Assembly: GCF_016056375.1 (NCBI RefSeq)
Contig: NZ_JAEDAE010000006.1
Span: 62,001-126,000, forward strand
DNA length: 64,000 nucleotides
Direction of reading: 5' to 3'
DNA from: Hymenobacter negativus
Lineage (GTDB): Bacteria > Bacteroidota > Bacteroidia > Cytophagales > Hymenobacteraceae
Below the pieces are notes generated by a model, which was not told where the DNA came from, ran no database searches, and saw only the letters and a list, made by a program, of their open reading frames with translations. Of this stretch, positions 41,908 through 50,500 are shown piece after piece. The position numbers were made by a program, and so were the translations under genes. Numbering within the stretch: the first letter of the stretch is position 1; the number at the start of each line of letters is the position of its first letter.

Positions 41908-42342
41908 ATGGCCGGAGTGAACAAGGTGATTTTGGTAGGCAACCTGGGCAAAGACCCCGAAGTGCGCCATTTGGAAGGCGGTGTGAGCGTGGCTCACTTC
42001 ACCCTCGCCACCAACGACTATTACAAGGACAAGCAAGGCAACCGCGTGGAGCGCACCGAATGGCACAACATTTCGGCGTGGCGCGGTTTGGCCGACATGG
42101 CTGATAAATTCCTCAAAAAGGGCCAGCAAGTGTACATCGAGGGCAAGCTGCGCACCCGCCAGTACCAGGATAAGGACCAGCAGACGCGCTACATCACCGA
42201 AATCATCGCCGATGAGATTTCGATGCTGGGCGGCCGGCCGCAAGGCGCGGCTCCGGCAGCAGGCGAGGCTAATGGTACGGCCGCTGCCGAGCCGCAGCAC
42301 AGCTTCCGGCAAGAGCCGGAGCTGGACCAGCTGCCCTTCTGA
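41908..42342 (+). CDS. ssb: Single-stranded DNA-binding protein
   Basis: Coats single-stranded DNA in replication and repair. It is 144 aa from ATG 41908 ([20 protein letters not shown]); the longer upstream frame is not needed. The OB fold shows [40 protein letters not shown] and [20 protein letters not shown]. The disordered Gly/Ala-rich linker and the acidic tip ELDQLPF, which binds partner proteins, complete it. Own promoter upstream and a terminator downstream. Confidence 0.96.
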   Translation: MAGVNKVILVGNLGKDPEVRHLEGGVSVAHFTLATNDYYKDKQGNRVERTEWHNISAWRGLADMADKFLKKGQQVYIEGKLRTRQYQDKDQQTRYITEIIADEISMLGGRPQGAAPAAGEANGTAAAEPQHSFRQEPELDQLPF

Positions 42343-42402
42343 CTCCCGAATGGCGGACTGAGTGGCCTGTGGCTGCAACTGTCCAGAGCGATGATTGAGA
42401 TG

Positions 42403-42432
42403 AAGCCCTGGCACTGTGCCGGGGCTTTTTTC
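42403..42432 (+). terminator. Terminator after ssb
   Basis: AAGCCCTGGCA pairs with TGCCGGGGCTT (one G-T pair) around CTG, followed by TTTTT. It separates ssb from gldD. Confidence 0.75.
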
Positions 42433-42446
42433 GTTGCGATGGCAGT

Positions 42447-42454
42447 TACCTTTG
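42447..42454 (+). promoter_or_regulatory. Candidate -7 element of the gldD-recG unit
   Basis: TACCTTTG matches TAnnTTTG, 44 bp before the gldD start. The upstream -33 TTG is not well placed, so the call is tentative. Confidence 0.4.
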
Positions 42455-42498
42455 AAACTACGTAGGCTGGGCCGTTTTGGGCCGGGGCCGCTTTTTGC

Positions 42499-43083
42499 AT
42501 GAAATACCTTTCAACCTTGCCGGTGCTGACCGGGCTGATACTGCTGGCGGGCTGCTCGTCGGCCCCGGATTTTACGCCCAAGCCCAAGGGGTACAACCGC
42601 ATCGACCTGCCGGCGCACCGCTACCGGATGCTGCCGGCCGGCCACCCGTATGAGTTCGAATACTCAACGCAGGCTGTCATTAAGCGCGATTCGTCGTACA
42701 TGGCGCAGCCGCACTGGCTGAATGTGTACTACCCCAAACTGCACGCCAACGTGCAGATTACCTATATGGACGTGCAGCGCGACCGTCGCCTCTATAATAA
42801 GATGATGGAAGATGCCCGCAAGCTCACGGGCAAGCACGAAATCAAGGCCACGGCCATTGATGAGCGGATTTTGAAAACGCCGAGCGGCATGCGCGCCTCG
42901 GTGTTTGAGCTGCAGGGCGAGGTGCCGAGCCAGTTTCAGTTTTACACCACGGACAGTACCAAGCACTTCTTTCGGGGGGCGCTGTATTTCCGCACGGCCA
43001 CGGCAAACGACTCACTGGCCCCGGTGATTGAGTACGTGAAGACGGATATGGTGCGAATGCTTAACACATTGAAGTATAAGTAG
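42499..43083 (+). CDS. gldD: Gliding motility/T9SS lipoprotein GldD
   Basis: Lipoprotein of 194 aa needed for gliding in Flavobacterium. The signal peptide ends in the lipobox ILLAGC (Cys ~19). The mature part has the GldD pattern PKGYNRIDLPAHRYRMLPAG, HPYEFEYSTQAVIKRDSSYM, WLNVYYPKLHANVQITYMDV and FELQGEVPSQFQFYTTDSTK, ending in HFFRGALYFRTATANDSLAP. In flavobacteria it follows ssb and gldE; here gldE is missing at this place. It lies 9 bp upstream of recG, so the two are co-transcribed. Confidence 0.9.
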   Translation: MKYLSTLPVLTGLILLAGCSSAPDFTPKPKGYNRIDLPAHRYRMLPAGHPYEFEYSTQAVIKRDSSYMAQPHWLNVYYPKLHANVQITYMDVQRDRRLYNKMMEDARKLTGKHEIKATAIDERILKTPSGMRASVFELQGEVPSQFQFYTTDSTKHFFRGALYFRTATANDSLAPVIEYVKTDMVRMLNTLKYK

Positions 43084-43092
43084 GGACGGAGA

Positions 43093-45192
43093 ATGAGTAA
43101 TTTCTTCAATACCCGGCTCGAATTTTTGCGCTCGGTGGGTAGCCTGCAGCGGGCGCAGTTGCTGGGCAAAGAATTGAACCTGTTTACCTACGGCGACCTG
43201 ATTCAGCGCTACCCGTTCCGCTACCTGGACCGGACGCAGGTGTATAAGGTGGCCGACCTCAACGATGACTTGCCCTATGTGCAGGTGCGCGGCATGCTGC
43301 GCGGCAAGGAGCTGGTGGGCGAAGGACCGAAGCAGCGCCTGACCGCGAAGGTGGGCGACGGCACCGGCGAGCTGGAACTGGTGTGGTTTAAGGGCGTGAA
43401 ATGGGTGCAGCAGTACACCAAAAACAACCAGGAATACATCGTTTTCGGCAAGCCGACGATGTTTAACGGGCGGCCGCAGATGGCGCATCCGGAGTTGGAG
43501 GAAGTGAGTGAAGCCAAGCCGGGCCAGAGCTTTTTGCAACCCGTTTACAACACCTCGGAAAAGCTTAAAAACTACCACCGCGTCGATAGCAAGGCCATTA
43601 TGCGAATGGTGGCGGAGCTGTTGCGGCTGGCCTTGCCGCACATCACGGAGTCGCTGTCGCCGGCTTTAATTGAGCGGTATGGGCTGATGAGCAAGGCGCA
43701 GGCCTTGCAGCAAATTCACTTTCCGCAGAGTGCGGAGCTGCTGGCGGCGGCGCAGTTCCGGCTCAAGTTTGAGGAGTTGTTTTATGTGCAACTCAAGCTG
43801 CTGCGGCAGCGCGACCAGCGCAAGGTGACGCTGGCAGGCCAGATTTTTAATCAGGTACCGACGCTGGTGGACTTCTACAAAAACCACCTGACGTTTGATT
43901 TGACGGGGGCGCAAAAGCGCGTTATCCACGACATTTACAAGGACTTCTGCACTGGGCAGCAGATGAACCGGCTGTTGCAGGGCGACGTGGGCTCGGGCAA
44001 AACCATCGTGGCCTTCATCGCCATGCTGATGGCGGCCGACAACGGCGCGCAAAGCTGCATCATGGCCCCAACCGAGATTCTGGCCGACCAGCACTACGTG
44101 GGCCTGAAAGTGTACGCCGATGCGCTGGGCATCAAGATTGGCAAGCTTACGGGCAGCACCCGCACGGCCGAGCGGCGCGTGCTGCACGAGGAGCTGCGCA
44201 ATGGCACCATGCACATGCTGGTGGGCACTCATGCCCTGCTGGAGGACGTGGTGCAGTTCCGCAATCTGGGGCTGACCATTATGGATGAGCAACACCGCTT
44301 TGGGGTGGCGCAGCGCTCGAAATTGTGGCAGAAAAACCCGCACGTCATTCCGCACGTGCTGGTGATGACGGCCACGCCCATCCCGCGCACGCTGGCCATG
44401 ACCTTGTACGGCGACCTGGACGTGAGCGTGATTGACGAGTTGCCGGCCGGCCGGAAGCCCATCGTGACGGTGCACCGCTTCGATGCCAACCGCCTGAAGG
44501 TGTTCGAGTTTATCCGTGACCAGGTGAAGATTGGGCGGCAGGTGTACATCGTGTATCCGCTGATTGAGGAGTCGGAAACGATGGACTATAAAGACCTGAC
44601 CGATGGCTACGAGAGCGTGGCGCGGGCCTTTCCGGAGTTCCAAATCAGCATCGTGCACGGGCGCATGAAGGCCGAGGAAAAGGACTACGAGATGCAGCGC
44701 TTCATCAAGCGGGAAACCCAGATAATGGTGGCGACTACCGTGATTGAGGTGGGCGTGAACGTGCCCAACGCCTCGGTGATGGTAATTGAATCGTCCGAGC
44801 GGTTTGGGCTGTCGCAGCTGCACCAGCTGCGGGGCCGCGTGGGCCGCGGGGCCGACCAGAGCTATTGCATCCTGATGTCGGGCTTCAAGCTGAGCAAGGA
44901 CGCCCGCACCCGCCTCGAAACGATGGTGCGAACCAACAACGGCTTCGAAATTGCCGACATTGACCTAAAGCTGCGCGGCCCCGGCGACCTGATGGGCACC
45001 CAGCAAAGCGGCGTGCTCGACCTATTGATTGCCGACCTAGCCAAGGATGGCCGCATCCTGAGCGAAAGCCGGGCCGCCGCCCAGACGTTGCTTAGTGAAG
45101 ACCCAAACTTGGCTAATCCGGAGAATGCCAATATCCGCCACCACATCGAAAGTCTACCGGCCACGGCCGTGAACTGGAGCCGGATTAGTTAA
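43093..45192 (+). CDS. recG: ATP-dependent DNA helicase RecG
   Basis: Branch-migration helicase that rescues stalled replication forks; 699 aa, the standard length. The wedge/OB domain (YRYLDRTQVYKVADL-type region; VQVRGMLRGKELVGEGPKQR) occupies ~1-200. The helicase part has Walker A LQGDVGSGKTIVAFIAMLMA, motif Ia MAPTEILADQHY, motif II MDEQHRFGV, motif III VMTATPIPRTLAMT, motif V MVATTVIEVGVNVPNASVMV and motif VI LHQLRGRVGRGADQSYC. It starts 9 bp after gldD. Confidence 0.97.
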   Translation: MSNFFNTRLEFLRSVGSLQRAQLLGKELNLFTYGDLIQRYPFRYLDRTQVYKVADLNDDLPYVQVRGMLRGKELVGEGPKQRLTAKVGDGTGELELVWFKGVKWVQQYTKNNQEYIVFGKPTMFNGRPQMAHPELEEVSEAKPGQSFLQPVYNTSEKLKNYHRVDSKAIMRMVAELLRLALPHITESLSPALIERYGLMSKAQALQQIHFPQSAELLAAAQFRLKFEELFYVQLKLLRQRDQRKVTLAGQIFNQVPTLVDFYKNHLTFDLTGAQKRVIHDIYKDFCTGQQMNRLLQGDVGSGKTIVAFIAMLMAADNGAQSCIMAPTEILADQHYVGLKVYADALGIKIGKLTGSTRTAERRVLHEELRNGTMHMLVGTHALLEDVVQFRNLGLTIMDEQHRFGVAQRSKLWQKNPHVIPHVLVMTATPIPRTLAMTLYGDLDVSVIDELPAGRKPIVTVHRFDANRLKVFEFIRDQVKIGRQVYIVYPLIEESETMDYKDLTDGYESVARAFPEFQISIVHGRMKAEEKDYEMQRFIKRETQIMVATTVIEVGVNVPNASVMVIESSERFGLSQLHQLRGRVGRGADQSYCILMSGFKLSKDARTRLETMVRTNNGFEIADIDLKLRGPGDLMGTQQSGVLDLLIADLAKDGRILSESRAAAQTLLSEDPNLANPENANIRHHIESLPATAVNWSRIS

Positions 45193-45214
45193 ACGTTTGT
45201 GCTGAGCAGTGGGC

Positions 45215-45243
45215 AAAAAAAAACGACTTTGTAAAAAGTCGTT
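45215..45243 (-). terminator. Terminator of the small secreted-protein gene
   Basis: On the minus strand AACGACTTT pairs with AAAGTCGTT (loop TTAC), followed by a run of T (complement of 45215-45221). It begins 13 bp after the minus-strand stop codon and lies next to the recG end. Confidence 0.75.
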
Positions 45244-45255
45244 GGGGTGTTCTGC

Positions 45256-45483
45256 CTAGAACATCTCAGCAATGAGTCCGCTACCGCTCTGCTGCGGCTG
45301 GGCCTGCTGTCGGGTGGGCTGGACGGGCTCGGAAGTGAGCACCTGGTGAACCATGATAACCGAGGAGTTGGGTTTGGTAGCAGGTTCAACTGTTTTGGCT
45401 ACGGTAGAAGGTGCTGACTCCTTAACAAGTCTGCCGCCAATGATAAGGGCCGATAACAGTGTGAACTTAAGTAGTGACTTCAT
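45256..45483 (-). CDS. Small secreted or membrane-anchored hypothetical protein (75 aa)
   Basis: Starts at ATG 45483: MKSLLKFTLLSALIIGGRLV, a signal-like hydrophobic start, then KESAPSTVAKTVEPATKPNS and a Gln/Pro-rich end (QPTRQQAQPQQSGSGLIAEM F). Not recognised as a family. It has its own terminator, which supports its being a real gene. The short low-complexity mature part suggests a secreted peptide or a lost-function remnant; nothing more can be said. Confidence 0.5.
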   Translation of the reverse strand: MKSLLKFTLLSALIIGGRLVKESAPSTVAKTVEPATKPNSSVIMVHQVLTSEPVQPTRQQAQPQQSGSGLIAEMF

Positions 45484-45807
45484 AGGGATAGTAGATATTA
45501 GCGTTTGCAAAGGTAAGGCAAAACTGAAGTTTGTTCAAAAAATCCGTTAAAAAGGTCAAATAACTCGACCAAGCGTGGGGGTAACAGCTTGAAACGAGGC
45601 GCGCTCAATTGGTTCCGATTGAACCTTGGACGCTAACACGAAGTAAACGGGCTCCCTGTACGAAAGTGACTGCTGAAGTGTTATGCTTGAAATACTTTTT
45701 TGTTAGCAACCGCCTTCTCTTCCTGAAGGCATAACCGGCAAAAAGCAAAGTCGAAACTCAAAAGCAGGTACTTTTGGACACACAGGACCGTTGAAATCCA
45801 TTTTTTT
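45484..45807. other. 324-bp gap upstream of the 492-aa secreted protein
   Basis: No gene or repeat seen. A possible -7 element TACTTTTG lies at 45769-45776, 31 bp before the start codon of the plus-strand gene, but no -33 TTG accompanies it. Confidence 0.4.
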
Positions 45808-47286
45808 ATGTTTCCAACACGCCAAAATTTTATGTTGCAGCGCGCAGTAATGGTCGGGCTAATGAGTGGGGTCCTGTTGGGCAACGCCGCATCGGCCGTA
45901 GCCCAGAAGGTGAAGTCGGCCCCTTTCAGCTACCTGCCCGAGCAGGGCACCGACCGCTACGACATGCGTGTGCCGTACAAGACGTTGGCGCTGGCCGATG
46001 GGTCGGGGTTTGTAATTCTGGCCCACCAGAGTGCCGGCGGCTATGCCGTAGAACGCTACGATGCCGACCTCAAAAAGCAGTGGACTACCACCATTCCAGT
46101 GGGCCCGGGCGAGACGCTGGAAGCCTTCGGGCGCGGCACGCAACAGGCCCTGGTGGTGCTGCACCACAAGGATGACAACGGCCAGAACCTGACCGTGGTA
46201 CCCGTGAGCCTGCAAAATGGCCAGAAGGGCGCGGCCAAGATGGTAATGAGTGCTCCGGCCCGCGACCGCCGTCCCGGCGTGAGCATCTCGCCCGACGGCA
46301 ATCGGCTGCTGGCTTTCCGTTACCTCACCAGCAACCAGCAGGTGAAGAGCATTGCGGCCACGCTCTTCGACCAAAGCCTGGCGCAGCTGGAGGAAAAAAC
46401 GTACGATTTCCGGACGCTGAGCGACTTTTTCTCGCCGGCCGTGTATGTGGCCAATGACGGCACGCAGTACGTGACGCTCATCAGCGAGGGCATGAAGAAG
46501 CTGACGGTGCGCCGCTACCCGGCCGGGCCTTCCACCGAAATCAAGGTGCTGGGCGTGCCGGTGGGCGGCGTGTTTGGCGGCCGGCCGGTGACGGTGCGCG
46601 ACGCCAAATTCACGGTATTGAACGACGGCAGCCTGTATGCCGCCGCGCTGTGCGCCGACTACCAAACCGGCGAATATTACAGCCTGAAGGTGGTGAAATA
46701 CGATTTCAGCGGCAGCGGCGACATGAAATTCTCGCCGGAATTCCGCTTCACGCCGGCTTACCTGACGGAGGTGAGCAAGGCCAGCGGACTTGAGGTAAAA
46801 CGACTCGATGACATCTACTTAGGCGAGTTGCTGCTAACGCCGGAAAAGCAGCTGGTGGTGGTGGCCGAAAAGCACTTTGAGGAAGGTGGCAGCGAAGCCC
46901 CGGTGCACGCGCGTGAGCTGCATCTATTTGGCTACAATGAGTATGGCGCGCCCACCTGGCACAGCATCGTGGCGAAGGACCAGGTGGCTCCGGCCGTGGA
47001 TTCCTACACGGGCATTGGGTTTCGGGCGGCGGTGTTTGGCGGCACGGTGCAGCTGCTCACGCTGGAAAATATCAACAAAAAATCGGACCTGTACCTGCGC
47101 CGCGTGAACGCCCAAACCGGCGTGGTGAGTGCGCCTGAACGGCTGAAACTAAACGTGGCCGACGACCAGCAGCTGGCTTACGTGAAGGATTTCACTACTT
47201 GGCTGGACGAGAAAACCATCATTGGCGTGAGCCGACCCAGCAAGAAATCAGCGGCTTTGCAGCTGGAAAAAATTGTGGTGAAATAA
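45808..47286 (+). CDS. Secreted protein of unknown function, beta-propeller-like
   Basis: A 492-aa protein with signal peptide (MLQRAVMVGLMSGVLLGNAA ... VAQ); the start may be ATG 45808 or 45832. Not a named family to me. The mature part is made of repeated beta stretches such as FVILAHQSAGGYAVERYDAD, LVVLHHKDDNGQNLTVVPVS, GVSISPDGNRLLAFRYLT, YVTLISEGMKKLTVRRYPAG and LLLTPEKQLVVVAEKHFEEG, typical of a propeller with SPDGNRL-like blade turns. Bacteroidota have many similar proteins without known role. No T9SS domain was seen, so it is probably periplasmic. Confidence 0.6.
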   Translation: MFPTRQNFMLQRAVMVGLMSGVLLGNAASAVAQKVKSAPFSYLPEQGTDRYDMRVPYKTLALADGSGFVILAHQSAGGYAVERYDADLKKQWTTTIPVGPGETLEAFGRGTQQALVVLHHKDDNGQNLTVVPVSLQNGQKGAAKMVMSAPARDRRPGVSISPDGNRLLAFRYLTSNQQVKSIAATLFDQSLAQLEEKTYDFRTLSDFFSPAVYVANDGTQYVTLISEGMKKLTVRRYPAGPSTEIKVLGVPVGGVFGGRPVTVRDAKFTVLNDGSLYAAALCADYQTGEYYSLKVVKYDFSGSGDMKFSPEFRFTPAYLTEVSKASGLEVKRLDDIYLGELLLTPEKQLVVVAEKHFEEGGSEAPVHARELHLFGYNEYGAPTWHSIVAKDQVAPAVDSYTGIGFRAAVFGGTVQLLTLENINKKSDLYLRRVNAQTGVVSAPERLKLNVADDQQLAYVKDFTTWLDEKTIIGVSRPSKKSAALQLEKIVVK

Positions 47287-47356
47287 GAACGAGGGCAATG
47301 CTATTGCATGGCCTGAAAAACAATAGTCAGGCACATGCATCATTGGTGCCGATTGG

Positions 47357-47394
47357 CGCAATCGTTCCCGACATCGTTCCCGGCATCGATTGCG
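47357..47394. promoter_or_regulatory. Operator-like palindrome, site e (1,521-aa protein)
   Basis: Outer arms CGCAATCG (47357-47364) and CGATTGCG (47387-47394) enclose ATCGTTCCCG and a second ATCGTTCCCGG, so the element looks like two overlapping copies of the shared motif, inverted relative to sites a, c and d. It ends 107 bp before the start codon at 47502. Confidence 0.6.
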
Positions 47395-47501
47395 AGAATA
47401 TAGTTGAACAGGGGTATTGAGCTACGGTCGGGTTTGATTGACTTTGCCGGGAAGTCTTCTTTGCTGAAGATGCATTATCCCACCCTCTGTTCATCTTTTT
47501 C

Positions 47502-50500
47502 ATGCTTAAACTTTTACTTGCTGCTGGCAGCACGACCGCCCGCAAGCGCGGTCTTGGCTTACACGTTGCCCTGCTCTTGCTGACGGGTGTCGGGCTGCCT
47601 TTTGGTGCGTGGGCGCAGTCGGTGCCCGTGGCGCAATGGGCGCTCACGAGCAACAACGCGTCGACTTATACCGCACCGGGCCTGACGGCCGGCACGCCTA
47701 CACTCAAGCGACTGGTAGCATCTGCTAATGCTACTGTACTGGCCAATTCGGCCACTTACGGGCAAGCCACGGCTCCCACAGCCGATGGGCTATGGACGAC
47801 GCCCGGGGGCACGCTGAGCCGCAAGTATTACCAACAGTTTACTATAACGGCGGGCACGGCCAGCAGCGTGCGGCTCGATTCGCTGGTGCTGACGGAAGCT
47901 TATTATGCGACGGGCAGCAATGCAAAGCTGGCCGTGGTATTCTCCAAAACTGGCTTCACGACCAATGATTCGACGGAAATAGCCGGTACTGGCACGGTGA
48001 ATAATGGAGCATTGACCTTTCCCAGCACAGGACTGGGTGGCTTTGCCAAAGCGGTAGGAGTGGCGCAAAACAATGCGGGTCCGACCGCGCCCACTAACAC
48101 CTACCGACTGGCGCTGAACACAACCGGCGGCGTTACCCTTGCCGCTGGACAGACGTTGAGCATCCGGCTCTACAACAGCTGCGGCAGCACCAGCAATGGC
48201 AAATATGTGATGCTGAAAAACCTGGCCGCCGTGGGACAGGTGCTCTCGGTTGGTACCATCACCACCACCACGGCTCAGGTATCATTTGCCACGCCGGCGG
48301 CGGGTGGCTATACCTACGGCATCAGCACTAGCCCGGCCGGAGGCACGGCCGCGCTGACTACTGCGCCCAGTGTCGGCAACAATTACGTAGCAACCTATAC
48401 CCTCAGCGGGCTCACATCGGCCACGGCCTACGCAGCTACCGTGACGGCCACCCCGGCGGGCTCGCCGGCCGGCCCGACCGTGCCTGCCATCACCAGCCCC
48501 ACCTTCACCACTACCAATGCCAACTGCCCCGACGTGAGCAGCGTGGCTGTGGGCAGCATTACCCAGACCGGGGCCAGCGTGAGCTTCACACCCGGCAGCG
48601 GCAACGCCTCGTTTGTAGTGACATACACGCCTTCGGGCGGTAGCACCACCACGGTGAGCCCTAACCCCACCGCCTCGCCGGTGGCACTGACGGGCCTGAC
48701 GGGCGGCACCGCCTACACCGTGACGGTGCAGAGCGTGTGCGCTAGCGGCTCGGGCACGGCGCAGGCTACTACCTTCACTACCCTCACCTGCGCCGACCCC
48801 AGCGGGCTGGCCGTGAGCGGCATCACCAGCACCTCGGCCAGCCTGGCGTTTACGCCCGGCAGCGGCAACAGCAGCTACACCGTTTCATACTATCCCACCG
48901 GCTCGCCCGGCGCGGCCATGACGGTGAGCCCTGCTCCCACTGCCTCGCCGGTGGCCCTGAGCGGCCTGACGCCCGCCACCAACTACACCGTGACGCTGCA
49001 AAGCACCTGCGCCAATGGCGCGGTAGGCAACGTGCTCACCCGCACCTTCACCACGCGCCTGACCAGCTCGCCGGTATTGCAGCAATTTCCGCTCACGGCT
49101 AATGCCAGCGACGACCCAACCGTGCGCTCGGCGGGTGTGACGGCCAGCACCGCGACGCTTACCCCCTCGACCACGACCCCACTGGTACTGTCGGACGGCA
49201 GCTCTAAGGATGGAGAATCCACTTACCTGCCGGCCTATTCTGCTTTGGGCCAGGGCATTGCCCCTAATGCTGATGGCACCGGCTGGAATGGTACCGTGAG
49301 CCTGACCCGCTACGAGGAATTTACCGTGACGGCCGCCCCCGGCGGCAGTGTGCGCGCCGACTCGCTGGTGTTCAGCGCGGGTGGCTACGGCTCGACCATG
49401 AACGTGAGCGTGGCGTATTCGACCGACGGCTTTGCCACGGCCGGCACCTTCATCGCGGGTTCGCAGGCCACACCGGTGGCGCTTAATAAGGTGAGCAGCA
49501 ACGGCTACTCGGTGCTCCGCCTGCCGCTGGCTGGCACGACCGGCGTGACCGTCGCGGCGGGCAACATTATTTCCTTCCGCCTCTATTACGCCCTGGGCAC
49601 CAGCAGCAACCGTCATGCCCTCACCAAAAACCTGTACGTGACCGGAGTAGCCACAGCCGCCTGCCCGGCAGCTACGGCCCTCAGCATTAGCAATGTGACA
49701 GCCGCCGGCGCGCAGCTCAACTTCACGCCGGGCGCGGGCAACACCAGCTACACTGTAACCCTGACGCCGCAAGGCGGCACGACTACCACGCTGACGCCCG
49801 CGCCCACCGCCTCGCCGGTGGCACTTACGGGTCTCGATGCCTCAACTACCTACACGGCTACGCTGCAAACCAACTGCGGCGGCACGCCCGGCTACGTGCA
49901 AAGCGTGAGCTTCACGACGCCAGCCGCGAACTCGGCCGTGCTGCAGCAATGGCCCCTCACGGCCGATAACACCGATAATGCCGTGGTGCGCTCTTACGCC
50001 GTGGCGGCCAGCACGCCCACCCTCGCAGGCCTGGCGGCCTCTACCAACACCGCCAGCAGCTCACCCCCCATCCCGGCCAATTCCACCACCTATGCCCAGG
50101 CAGTTGCGCCGGCTGGCAACGGCGGTGGCTGGAGTAGTTCGCTCAGCAACACAGTGTATGAGGAGTTTACGCTGACGGCCGCCAGCGGCGACAATCTGCG
50201 GGTGGATTCGCTGACGTTCACAACGGCATTCTACAACACCGGCAATGGCCGCATTGCCGTGGCTTATTCGCTCGACGGCTTCGGCACCAGCTCCTTCGTG
50301 CTGGGCACGCTGGGCGCCCCGGTTACGGCCAACAACTACAACAGCAGCGGCTTCGGCACATACCGGCTGGCGCTAGGGGGCCTCACCCGCAGCAGCGGTC
50401 AGACGTTGAGCGTGCGCTTCTACTACGCGGCGGGCACTAGCAGCAGCGGCCGCTACGCGCTGCTGCGCAACGTGTACTTCTCGGGCGAGGGTTTCGTGAA

